From: Anaerolineae bacterium
GTDB taxonomy: Bacteria; Chloroflexota; Anaerolineae; Aggregatilineales; Phototrophicaceae
NCBI GenBank assembly: GCA_022823165.1
Contig: JAJDXR010000092.1
Location: 48,473 to 112,472 of the forward strand
Length of the DNA: 64,000 bases
Reading direction: 5' to 3'
Shown: one piece after another, positions 1 through 7,528 of the stretch
Layout: the number at the start of each line of letters is the position of its first letter
Numbering within the stretch: position 1 is the stretch's first letter
The notes under the pieces: generated by a model
Told to the model about the DNA's origin: nothing
The model's database searches: none
The model's input: only the letters and a program-made list of their open reading frames with translations
Translations under genes and position numbers: made by a program

Positions 1-82
1 TGTCAGAATATGCCTGCACGATGCAGGTAAGAATATCTTCCTGTCGACTGCTGAGACCGGGCAAACGACCTTCTTCGTTCAT
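1..82 (-). CDS. Partial transcriptional repressor, HrcA-like N-terminus (truncated by window edge)
   Basis: Only the first 27 codons lie inside the window; the gene runs off the left edge. The start is the ATG at 82-80 on the minus strand. After a short polar leader the protein reads LSSRQEDILTCIVQAYSD. This resembles the first winged-helix segment of HrcA (pattern LTxRQxxILxxIVxxYI), and less closely that of LexA. HrcA represses heat-shock chaperone operons through CIRCE, but I find no CIRCE-like inverted repeat upstream, so the family call is tentative. A plausible promoter and a perfect 12-bp palindrome lie upstream. The gene is divergent from trxA. Confidence 0.45.
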   Translation of the reverse strand, partial: MNEEGRLPGLSSRQEDILTCIVQAYSD

Positions 83-124
83 AAGATTTCGCGCTGACCT
101 GAGGCTGCGGCTCAATGCGAGCCT

Positions 125-136
125 ATAAGATCTTAT
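125..136. promoter_or_regulatory. Perfect 12-bp palindrome, candidate operator
   Basis: ATAAGATCTTAT is a perfect palindrome. It sits where the transcription start (about 137) of the minus-strand repressor is predicted, which is a typical position for an autoregulatory operator. Its role is inferred. Confidence 0.35.
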
Positions 137-143
137 CACGAAG

Positions 144-172
144 ATGCTATCACGCGCTCCAGTTAAAGACAA
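144..172 (-). promoter_or_regulatory. Probable sigma-70-type promoter of the truncated repressor gene
   Basis: On the minus strand, TTGTCT (172-167) and TAGCAT (149-144) are separated by exactly 17 bp. The -10 box is preceded by TGA, making an extended -10. Each hexamer matches 4 of 6 consensus bases. Confidence 0.4.
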
Positions 173-358
173 TTGAGCCGTCGCGAAAGGGCGCGGCTCC
201 GGGCTTAGACAGTTTCGTCGCCGGCGCTCATTGCCCGCTGTCTCAAACGAAGTTCTGATGTAAGATGACGCGTGGGCTAATCGTCCGAGTCTTAGACCAT
301 TCAGGCGGGGATTTGCGAGCATGCGCAGCCCCCCAAATACAATAGGAGACAAACAGCA

Positions 359-685
359 ATGGGCGCCAAGACCTTTGATGTCAACAAAGACGAATTTCAA
401 AGCGAAGTGCTGGATAGCAGCACGCCGGTTCTGGTCGATTTCTGGGCGGAGTGGTGCGGCCCCTGCAAGATGATCGCGCCAATCGTCGATGAAATCGCCA
501 GCGAGTACGCAGGCAAGCTGCGCGTCGCCAAAGTCGATGCCGATGAAAATCAGGAAATTCTGATGAACTACGGCATCATGGGCATCCCGACTCTGATCCT
601 CTTCAAAGGCGGGGAAGCGGTCGAGCGCATCACCGGCTTCAAGCCGAAAGGCAAGATCGTCAGCCAGCTGGCCACGCATATCTAG
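359..685 (+). CDS. trxA: Thioredoxin
   Basis: A 108-residue cytosolic thioredoxin that reduces protein disulfides with electrons from thioredoxin reductase. The active site is WCGPC (Cys33 and Cys36), within FWAEWCGPCKMIAP, and the cis-proline loop is GIPT at residues 76-79. The length is standard for the family and there is no signal peptide, so this is the cytoplasmic form. The ATG is preceded by aggag ten bases upstream. The gene stands alone, with an intrinsic terminator directly after it, and is divergent from the truncated repressor. No thioredoxin reductase gene is in the window. Confidence 0.96.
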   Translation: MGAKTFDVNKDEFQSEVLDSSTPVLVDFWAEWCGPCKMIAPIVDEIASEYAGKLRVAKVDADENQEILMNYGIMGIPTLILFKGGEAVERITGFKPKGKIVSQLATHI

Positions 686-970
686 CGCTAGCGAAATCAA
701 ATGCTCAACGCTCATCGAAACTCGGTGAGCGTTTGCGTTTTTCGGCGTATCGCTGAACCATATCTATTCTGAAATCACTAGCGGCTTGCGCCAATGCCAG
801 CCAAAGCTAATGCCAAACGAAGTTCGTCTGCTTGCGTACTTGCGAAATGGCGCCGGATAGCGAGTATTCAACTGTCGCTGACACTAACAGTCTGGCTGAA
901 CTTGCTGGTATTATCGGGCGCAGCAAGGCGCGAGCAGCCGATCCGCCTCGAGTAGCCAACTGGAGTAGCC
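686..970. other. Intergenic region trxA-prs
   Basis: Contains the trxA terminator and a second copy of the 11-mer AAACGAAGTTC (815-825). No convincing gene is present; the small ORFs on both strands look like chance frames. I could not fix a promoter for prs. Confidence 0.5.
707..742 (+). terminator. Intrinsic terminator of trxA
   Basis: An 8-bp perfect stem (AACGCTCA at 707-714 with TGAGCGTT at 726-733) closes an 11-base loop. It is followed by a short T-run at 738-742. It starts 22 bases after the trxA stop codon. Confidence 0.75.
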
Positions 971-2053
971 GTGAAGCAGATGCAGATGACCAATCTGGTG
1001 AAAGTGCCGGGCGCGAAGTTCCACCCGGAGCCGGTCCCCGAAATCGACCAGGAAGAGGCGCAGCATTCCTCAACCATGCGCTTTGGCTCGATGAAAGTCT
1101 TCTGCGGCAGCGCCTCCCAAAGCCTCGGTGGCGAGATCGTCGATTACATCTGCAGCGCATCCGAATACAACATCAAGCCGGGCGCCTACACGCGCGCCGT
1201 CTTTTCCAACGAGAACATCTTCATCAAGCTGGAAGAAAGCGTGCGCGGCAAAGACGTCTACCTGGTGCAGACCATGGCGTCGCCAGTGCACGACAACTTC
1301 ATGGAAATGCTGATTATGATTGACGCGCTGAAGCGGGATTCCGCCTGGCGCATCAACCTCGTGGCGCCCTATATGAGCTACACTCGTTCAGACAAGAAAG
1401 ACCAGCCGCGGGTGCCGATCACCGCCCGCCTGATCGCCAATATAATCGAGATCGCTGGCGTTGATCGCTATATGACGGTTGATCTGCACTCCGGCCAGAT
1501 CCAGGGCTTTTTTGATATCCCTGGCGATGCGCTTTCCGCCTTCCACCTGTTGACAGACTACGTCATACAGAAGATGAATACTGGCGAATTGGAAGACCTG
1601 GTGGTGGTGGCCACCGACCTCGGCTTCGCCAAGCAAGGGCGCAATTGGGCGGAAACGCTGGGCGTGCCGCTGGCTTTCGTGGAAAAGCGGCGCGTCGGCA
1701 ACGGCGAGAATCCCCGCGCCCTGTCCCTGATCGGCAGCGTCGAGGGCAAGAATGTCCTGCTGGTGGACGATGAAGTCAACACAGCCGGCAGCGTCGTCAG
1801 CGCCGTTAATGTCGTGCGCGAATATGGCGCGCGCGACGTCCTCTTCGCCTTTACCCATCCCTTCTTCTCCGATGCGGCATACGAGCGCTTTGCCGGGCTT
1901 GATCTGCGCGAGATCATCTTTACCAACACGCTGCCGATCCCGCAGGAAAAGCTATTGCCCAATATGACCGTGCTCTCCATAGCGCCTCTGCTCGGCGAGG
2001 TGATTCTGCGCGCCCATGAGGGCAGAAGCGTCGGCGCTCTATTCAATGAGTGA
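971..2053 (+). CDS. prs: Ribose-phosphate pyrophosphokinase (PRPP synthetase)
   Basis: Transfers pyrophosphate from ATP to ribose-5-phosphate to make PRPP for nucleotide, histidine and tryptophan synthesis. Visible hallmarks are the VRGKDVYLVQ segment, VDLHSGQIQGFFD (catalytic-region His), EKRR, and the PRPP loop VDDEVNTAGS. Two departures stand out. The usual DGE of the ATP-binding segment (FSDGE) is NEN here, and the PRPP loop Asp of DTGGT is Asn. The GTG start at 971 gives 360 residues, about 40 more than most homologues; ATG codons at 1076 or 1091 would give typical lengths, so the true start is uncertain. The stop overlaps the next gene by 8 bases, implying co-transcription. Confidence 0.88.
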   Translation: MKQMQMTNLVKVPGAKFHPEPVPEIDQEEAQHSSTMRFGSMKVFCGSASQSLGGEIVDYICSASEYNIKPGAYTRAVFSNENIFIKLEESVRGKDVYLVQTMASPVHDNFMEMLIMIDALKRDSAWRINLVAPYMSYTRSDKKDQPRVPITARLIANIIEIAGVDRYMTVDLHSGQIQGFFDIPGDALSAFHLLTDYVIQKMNTGELEDLVVVATDLGFAKQGRNWAETLGVPLAFVEKRRVGNGENPRALSLIGSVEGKNVLLVDDEVNTAGSVVSAVNVVREYGARDVLFAFTHPFFSDAAYERFAGLDLREIIFTNTLPIPQEKLLPNMTVLSIAPLLGEVILRAHEGRSVGALFNE

Positions 2054-2792
2054 GGCGAGTGCGGCGAGTGAGGCTGATAAAGCCGCTCCGTCCGCTGTAG
2101 ACGAAACCGGCCCCGAGCTGTCCTTATCGGCAGTCGTCCTGGGCGCCGGCGGGTTTTTGGCGCTGCTCACCATACTTTACGGGCTGGTTGACCGCGTTGG
2201 ACTTGATGAATTGCAACAGTTGATCGCCGACGCCGGCTTCTGGGGTCCGCTCGTATTTGTCGGCATCAAAGCGCTGACCTTCACCGTCGCGCCGCTCTCC
2301 GCCGGTCCCATTCAGTTCGCGTCCGGCATTCTCTTCGGCGTGATGCCGGGCGCCTTTTATTCGCTGCTGGGCGAGGTCATCGGCGGCACGGTCAACGTTC
2401 TGATCGCGCGGCATTTGGGTCGGCGCATCGTCAGCCGCTTTGTGGGCGCTGCGGCGCTGCGGCGCGTCGACAGCTTCTACGAGCGGCGCCTCGAAGATTG
2501 GAAATCGCTGCTGGCCGCTCGGCTGCTGCTATTTTCTGTTTACGATTTCATCAGTTACGCCGTCGGCTTCGGCAAGATCAGGCTATCGGTGTACATAGTG
2601 GTGTCCTTTGCAGGCGGCTTGATTCCAACTTACGTCTTTGTCCTGATCGGCAGCCAGGCGGCGCAGAATCAAGACCTGCTGCTGCTGATTTATGCCGGCG
2701 CGGCGGTTCTATTCGTCGCCTTGGTTCTGTTCCGGCATCCCGTAATGGAACTGATCGCCTGGCTCAAAAAGCGGCTCGGACGCGCTGAGTGA
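2046..2792 (+). CDS. VTT/TVP38-family (SNARE-associated/DedA-like) membrane protein
   Basis: A 248-residue integral membrane protein. A polar N-terminal tail of about 35 residues precedes several hydrophobic helices. The central stretch, GVMPGAFYSLLGEVIGG followed by ARHLGRRIVSRF, matches the conserved VTT core (glycines plus GR). Bacterial homologues are linked to lipid scrambling, undecaprenyl-phosphate flipping or membrane homeostasis, but the substrate cannot be read from this sequence. I chose the ATG at 2046, which overlaps the prs stop by 8 bases, over the in-frame ATG at 2016. Neither has a good ribosome binding site, which fits translational coupling to prs. Confidence 0.8.
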   Translation: MSEASAASEADKAAPSAVDETGPELSLSAVVLGAGGFLALLTILYGLVDRVGLDELQQLIADAGFWGPLVFVGIKALTFTVAPLSAGPIQFASGILFGVMPGAFYSLLGEVIGGTVNVLIARHLGRRIVSRFVGAAALRRVDSFYERRLEDWKSLLAARLLLFSVYDFISYAVGFGKIRLSVYIVVSFAGGLIPTYVFVLIGSQAAQNQDLLLLIYAGAAVLFVALVLFRHPVMELIAWLKKRLGRAE

Positions 2793-2823
2793 TCCACTCA
2801 CGGGTCAACTCCCGCAAACGCTA

Positions 2824-2832
2824 TGTTATAAT
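2824..2832 (+). promoter_or_regulatory. Extended -10 promoter of secA
   Basis: TGTTATAAT gives a perfect TATAAT (2827-2832) with a TGn extension. The expected start is near 2839, 30 bases before the secA ATG. No good -35 element is visible. Confidence 0.6.
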
Positions 2833-2869
2833 CGTCTCTAGCATGACAATCCGGATCGCGTGAGGACTT

Positions 2870-5677
2870 ATGTTCCGCAACTTCGTCAAAAAAGTATTCG
2901 GCGACCCCATGGAAAAGGCGCTCTCGGGCTACCAGCAGACGGTAGACCAGATCAACGCGCTTGAGCCCGCCATGCAGCGGCTCAGCGACGAGCAGATGCA
3001 AGCCAGGACCGCCGACTTCAAATCGCAGCTGCAGAACGGCGCTGACTTCGCCGATGTGCTCGTTGAAGCCTTTGCGCTCGTGCGCGAGGCGTCAGTGCGG
3101 ACCATCGGCCTGCGCCATTACGATGTCCAGCTCATCGGCGGCATCGTCCTGCACGAAGGGCGCATCGCCGAGATGAAGACCGGCGAAGGCAAGACTCTGG
3201 TCGCCACGCTGCCGCTCTACCTCAACGCCTTGGTAGGGCGGGGCGCGCATCTGGTCACGCCCAACGACTACCTGAGCAAACACGGCCTGCAATTTATGGG
3301 TCCAATTTATCATCTGCTGGGCTTGTCCGCGGCTGTGATCCAGAATACCGGCGGCCAGCCGGACAGCGGCTCCTTCCTATTTGATCCCAGCTTCATCTCC
3401 GATGACGCGCGCTATCAGAACCTGCGCCCCATCAGCCGCCGCGATGCCTACCTGGCCGATATTCTCTACGGCACCAACAACGAATTCGGCTTCGATTATC
3501 TGCGCGACAATATGGTGCTGACGCATGACCGGCTGGTCCAGCGCGAATTGCGCTACGCTATCGTGGACGAGGTCGACAATATCCTGATTGACGAAGCGCG
3601 TACGCCCCTGATTATCTCCGGACCTTCGGACGAACCGTCGGACTTTTATCGCCGTTTCGCCTCGATCGTCAAGCGCTTGAAGATCAGCAGCGAGGACAGC
3701 GTCGAAGCCGAAGAGCCCAATGGCGATTATGTGCTGGATATCAAAGACCGCATCGTTTACCTGACCGAGCGCGGCGTCGAGAAGGTCGAGGGCGCCTTGG
3801 GCGTCGCCCAGCTTTATCATCCCGACAACGCCGAAATGCTGCCTTATCTCGATAATTGTCTGCGCGCGCAAACGCTGTTCGAGAAGGACAAAGAATACAT
3901 CGTTCAAAACGGCGAAGTCGTCATCGTCGATGACTTTACCGGGCGTCTCATGCCCGGCCGCCGCTTCTCGGAAGGCTTGCATCAAGCCATTGAAGCCAAA
4001 GAAGGCGTACAGATCCGCCGCGAAAATATCACCATGGCGACCATCACCTTCCAGAATTTCTTCCGCATGTATGACAAGCTCGCCGGTATGACCGGCACAG
4101 CGCTCACCGAAGCCGAGGAATTTGAGAAGACCTATGAACTGGACGTTGTGCCCATCCCGACGCATCGCCAGGTCATTCGCGCCGACGAAAATGACCAGAT
4201 CTACGTCAATGAAACGGCGAAGTGGAATGCCATCGTTGAGGCGATAAAGGAGCGCAACGACCGCAAACAGCCTATCCTGGTCGGGACGGTCGCGGTCGAA
4301 ACCTCCGAGCGCCTCAGTAATTATCTCAACAAAGCCGGCATCAAGCACGAAGTTCTGAACGCCAAGCAGCACGAAAAAGAGGCCGAGATCATCACCCAGG
4401 CCGGGCGCCCCGGTTCCGTCACCATCGCCACCAACATGGCCGGGCGCGGCGTCGACATCCTGCTGGGCGGCAACCCGGAGGGTTTGGCGCGAGCGGCTTT
4501 GCGCCGCCAAGGCCTTGACCTCACCGCCGCCAGCGGTTCGCAATGGCAAAAGGCTCTCGCCGAAGCCGAGAAAATGGTCGAGCGCGATCGGCAGCTGGTC
4601 CTGGATGCCGGCGGGCTTTTTGTGCTGGGCACGGAACGCCATGAAGCGCGCCGGATAGACAACCAGTTGCGCGGCCGCTCCGGCCGGCAGGGTGATCCCG
4701 GCGAATCGCGTTTCTACCTGAGCCTCGATGATGACCTCATGCGTCGCTTCGCCAACGACAACGTCAAGCGCTTGATGAAAACCGCCGGCTTCCCCGAAGA
4801 CGAAGCCATTGAGCATGGCATGATCAGCAAGTCGATTGAGCAAGCGCAAATCCGCGTCGAAGGCCACAATTTTGACATCCGCAAGCGGGTTGTCGAATAT
4901 GATGATGTCGTCAATCGCCAGCGCGAGATCATTTACCAGCAGCGGCTGGATTGGCTGGCGAAGGACGCCCACCAATTACACGCCGACTATTTGGCTATGA
5001 TCAGGAGTCAGGTGGTCGCCGCGGTGGAAGACATCTTTGCGGCCGATTCGCAGGGCGAGCATTTGGACGCCGCCGCCATGTATCAACAGCTCGCCAGCAA
5101 CGGCTTGCCTCTGCCCGAAGGCATCACCGCCGAAAACATCGACGATTCGGAGCCGGAAGCGCTGACGGCGGCCATCAACGAACACATTAGCGAGCTCTTC
5201 GAGCAGAAGAAAGCGCTGCTGGAGGCGGCGCGCGAAGGCTTGATGGAAATCGCCGAACGCCAAACGGTGATCCGCGCCCTCGATCATTATTGGCAGCGCC
5301 ATCTGACCGACCTGGACATTTTGCGCGAGGGCATCGGCTTGCAGGCTATCGCGCAGAAAGACCCCTTGGTTGAGTATCAGCGGCAGGGCTTCCAGATGTT
5401 CCGCGTGGTCGAAGACACCTACCGTCAGTTTGCCTCGCGCAATATCTTCCTGGTCCAGCCGGCTTTGGCGCAGACGCCGCAGCGCCGCCGGCAGATGCGC
5501 GAATACCGCCCCGACGCCTTCACGGGCAACAGCGACCGCCCCGTCCAGCAGACCGTGCGCAAGAGCAATCGCCGCCCCGGCCGCAATAAACCCTGCTGGT
5601 GCGGCAGCGGCAAAAAGTACAAGCAATGCCACATGCGCGAAGATCAGCTTTCCGGCAAGTTCCAGCAAGCCGGCTGA
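2870..5677 (+). CDS. secA: Preprotein translocase ATPase SecA
   Basis: The 935-residue motor of the Sec pathway, driving preproteins through SecYEG at the cytoplasmic membrane. Walker A is MKTGEGKT (GEGKT at 105-109). The DEAD-like motif is VDEVDNILIDEARTPL (DEVD, with Asn where Ser is usual). The second ATPase domain carries IATNMAGRGVDI and the arginine-rich QLRGRSGRQGDPG. The C-terminus keeps the zinc-binding SEC-C tail CWCGSGKKYKQCH (Cys909, Cys911, Cys920, His921), which binds SecB or the ribosome in other bacteria. The start is the ATG preceded by tgaggac and by a TATAAT promoter. Length and domain order are normal. Confidence 0.98.
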   Translation: MFRNFVKKVFGDPMEKALSGYQQTVDQINALEPAMQRLSDEQMQARTADFKSQLQNGADFADVLVEAFALVREASVRTIGLRHYDVQLIGGIVLHEGRIAEMKTGEGKTLVATLPLYLNALVGRGAHLVTPNDYLSKHGLQFMGPIYHLLGLSAAVIQNTGGQPDSGSFLFDPSFISDDARYQNLRPISRRDAYLADILYGTNNEFGFDYLRDNMVLTHDRLVQRELRYAIVDEVDNILIDEARTPLIISGPSDEPSDFYRRFASIVKRLKISSEDSVEAEEPNGDYVLDIKDRIVYLTERGVEKVEGALGVAQLYHPDNAEMLPYLDNCLRAQTLFEKDKEYIVQNGEVVIVDDFTGRLMPGRRFSEGLHQAIEAKEGVQIRRENITMATITFQNFFRMYDKLAGMTGTALTEAEEFEKTYELDVVPIPTHRQVIRADENDQIYVNETAKWNAIVEAIKERNDRKQPILVGTVAVETSERLSNYLNKAGIKHEVLNAKQHEKEAEIITQAGRPGSVTIATNMAGRGVDILLGGNPEGLARAALRRQGLDLTAASGSQWQKALAEAEKMVERDRQLVLDAGGLFVLGTERHEARRIDNQLRGRSGRQGDPGESRFYLSLDDDLMRRFANDNVKRLMKTAGFPEDEAIEHGMISKSIEQAQIRVEGHNFDIRKRVVEYDDVVNRQREIIYQQRLDWLAKDAHQLHADYLAMIRSQVVAAVEDIFAADSQGEHLDAAAMYQQLASNGLPLPEGITAENIDDSEPEALTAAINEHISELFEQKKALLEAAREGLMEIAERQTVIRALDHYWQRHLTDLDILREGIGLQAIAQKDPLVEYQRQGFQMFRVVEDTYRQFASRNIFLVQPALAQTPQRRRQMREYRPDAFTGNSDRPVQQTVRKSNRRPGRNKPCWCGSGKKYKQCHMREDQLSGKFQQAG

Positions 5678-5691
5678 GCGCGCAAGCGACA

Positions 5692-6564
5692 ATGTTTGGC
5701 ATCGGCGACATAGAAGTCTATCTGTTTAATGACGCCGCGACCTGGGTTGACCCGGGCGGCCTGTTTGGATTGGTCCCGCGCGCGCTCTGGTCACGCTACT
5801 ATGAAGCCGACGCGCGCCACCTGATCCAGACTGCCAATCACAATCTCTTCATTCGCGCCGCCGGCCACAACATCATAGTCGATACGGGCTACGGCAATTG
5901 CTTTAGCGATTCACAGCGCCGGCGCGCTGGCATCACCCGTTTTGACGGCACGCACAAAGGCCTGCAGTCGCTTGGCTTGGCGTCGGCTGATATCGACATC
6001 GTCATCGACACTCACTTGCATGGCGACCATTGCACCGGCAACTTCCGACTGAGCGCTGATGGCGCGCGCATTCCCGCCTTTCCCAATGCGGAATATTTGA
6101 CGCAGCGCCGCGAATACGAAGACGCCATCGCGCCCAACGAACGGACGCGCGCCACTTATTTGCCGGAGAACTATGTCCCGCTATTCAAATCGGGACAGCT
6201 TAAACTGCTCGATGGCGATTGCGAAATTGCGCCCGGAGTCACAGCGCTGCTATCGCCCGGGCATACCCCGGCCCACATGAGCATCCGCATTGAGAGCGCC
6301 GGGCAGCAGGCCGCTTTCTTGTGCGACCTGGCTTCGCTGGCGGTGCATTTCGAGCGCCTCGCCTGGATGACCGCCTACGATGTCGAGCCGCTGCTGACCC
6401 TGGAAACCAAGCGCCTTTGGCAGCGCTGGGCGCTGGAAACAGACGCGCTGCTCATCTTTCCCCATGACGCGGTCAAACCCGTCGGCCGGCTAACGCAAGA
6501 CGAGCGGGGGCGCTGCGCCGTGCAGCCGGTCGAGTTTGACTACGACAATCCCGCTGCGGATTAG
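5692..6564 (+). CDS. Metallo-beta-lactamase-fold hydrolase
   Basis: A 290-residue MBL-fold enzyme with the metal motif HLHGDH (from about residue 107, in DTHLHGDHCTGNF). A later SPGHTPAHMS supplies the third His and CDLAS the bridging Asp. The pattern and length resemble the N-acyl-homoserine lactonase or quinolone-type subgroup of MBL hydrolases; the substrate is unknown. I chose the ATG at 5692, 14 bases after the secA stop, over an upstream in-frame start inside secA, because family similarity begins there. It probably shares the secA transcript. Its stop overlaps tail-to-tail with the stop of mutM on the other strand. Confidence 0.85.
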   Translation: MFGIGDIEVYLFNDAATWVDPGGLFGLVPRALWSRYYEADARHLIQTANHNLFIRAAGHNIIVDTGYGNCFSDSQRRRAGITRFDGTHKGLQSLGLASADIDIVIDTHLHGDHCTGNFRLSADGARIPAFPNAEYLTQRREYEDAIAPNERTRATYLPENYVPLFKSGQLKLLDGDCEIAPGVTALLSPGHTPAHMSIRIESAGQQAAFLCDLASLAVHFERLAWMTAYDVEPLLTLETKRLWQRWALETDALLIFPHDAVKPVGRLTQDERGRCAVQPVEFDYDNPAAD

Positions 6565-7391
6565 TCCCGGCGCGGCTGCGGTTGACATTGCGGGCAAAAA
6601 TGAGTGCCGCGCTGCGCCACGCGAATCTTGTTAATCGGGCTTCCGCATTGCTGGCAGGGCAGGCCCGTGCGTCCGTAAACGTAGAAGTGGTTCTGCGATT
6701 CGCCCTTTTGTCCATCCGGCTTGCGATACCAGTTGATGCTGGCGCCCTCGTGTTCGATGCCGGCCTGCAGCGCTTCGCGGGTCGTCTGGTGGAGCCGCGC
6801 AGCTTCCGCGTCTGTCAGTGTTCCGGCCGGCTTAGCGGGATGGATGCCAGCTCGGAATAGCGCCTCATCGGCATAAATATTGCCCACGCCGGCGATGGTT
6901 TCCTGATCCAGCAATTGCGCCTTAATCGCACGCTTGCGCCCGCTGAGCCCGGCGCGGAAACGCTCTGGACTGAAGTCGTCGCTTAGCGGCTCTGGTCCCA
7001 GGCGCGCGAGCAGGCTGGACAAGTCATTCGTCAAGGTGACGCGCCCAAACTTGCGCGCATCAGAAAAGCGCAATTGTCGCCCGTCGTCCAAGCCGAAGCT
7101 GACATGCACCCAGCGGTCCGCTTCGTTCGTCGATTCCGCCTCCGCTACATAGAGGCGGCCCGACATCTTCAGGTGGACGACCAGCGTATCGTGCTCGAGC
7201 TCGATTAGGATATACTTGCCGCGCCGGTTGATCGCCTTCACGCTTTGCCCGCTTATGCGCGCTGCGAATTCAGCCGCGCCCGGCGAATGAATTGTCGCCG
7301 CCCAATCGTGCCACATGCTCTCAATCCGGCGCCCGATTAGCGGCGCGCGCAGGCCGCGTACAACGGTCTCAACTTCCGGTAATTCAGGCAT
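6561..7391 (-). CDS. mutM: Formamidopyrimidine-DNA glycosylase (Fpg/MutM)
   Basis: Base-excision repair enzyme that removes 8-oxoguanine and formamidopyrimidines and cleaves the abasic site. The N-terminus is MPELPEVET: Pro2 becomes the catalytic N-terminal proline after Met removal, with Glu3 beside it. This fixes the start at 7391 rather than 45 bases upstream. HLKMSGRL carries the conserved Lys of the family. The C-terminal zinc finger is CQQCG...FCPQCQ (CxxC twice). Length is 276 residues, typical. It is divergent from dnaE and convergent with the MBL gene, sharing overlapping stop codons. Confidence 0.97.
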   Translation of the reverse strand: MPELPEVETVVRGLRAPLIGRRIESMWHDWAATIHSPGAAEFAARISGQSVKAINRRGKYILIELEHDTLVVHLKMSGRLYVAEAESTNEADRWVHVSFGLDDGRQLRFSDARKFGRVTLTNDLSSLLARLGPEPLSDDFSPERFRAGLSGRKRAIKAQLLDQETIAGVGNIYADEALFRAGIHPAKPAGTLTDAEAARLHQTTREALQAGIEHEGASINWYRKPDGQKGESQNHFYVYGRTGLPCQQCGSPINKIRVAQRGTHFCPQCQPQPRRD

Positions 7392-7468
7392 TGACGCCCC
7401 TTTACTTCCCGGTCTAAGAATCAGCGCGAACTTCATGATCCAGTCGAACGATTCGCGCTTGCGAATGA

Positions 7469-7474
7469 TATAAT
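7469..7474 (+). promoter_or_regulatory. -10 box of the dnaE promoter
   Basis: TATAAT lies 55 bases before the dnaE ATG in the divergent mutM-dnaE gap. An overlapping TATTAT on the minus strand (7475-7470) could serve mutM. No clear -35 element is visible. Confidence 0.45.
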
Positions 7475-7528
7475 ACGGCTACCCTTCAGCAAATTGAACC
7501 CATAGCGACTCCCGCGGAAATCGACGCC

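Larger units (their letters stand above)
83..358. other. Divergent intergenic region between the truncated repressor and trxA
   Basis: No ORF is supported here. The region holds the repressor promoter and palindrome (separate entries). It also has one of three copies of the 11-mer AAACGAAGTTC (245-255) and the trxA ribosome binding site (aggag, 344-348). I found no convincing -35/-10 pair for trxA. Confidence 0.6.

Noticed and set aside
83..358. CIRCE element upstream of the truncated HrcA-like gene
   Set aside because: No TTAGCACTC-N9-GAGTGCTAA-like sequence is present on either strand.
3377..4975. 532-codon open frame on the minus strand inside secA
   Set aside because: It lies wholly antisense to a complete, motif-confirmed secA and shows only composition-driven residues with no recognisable domain. 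Long antisense frames are expected at this GC content.
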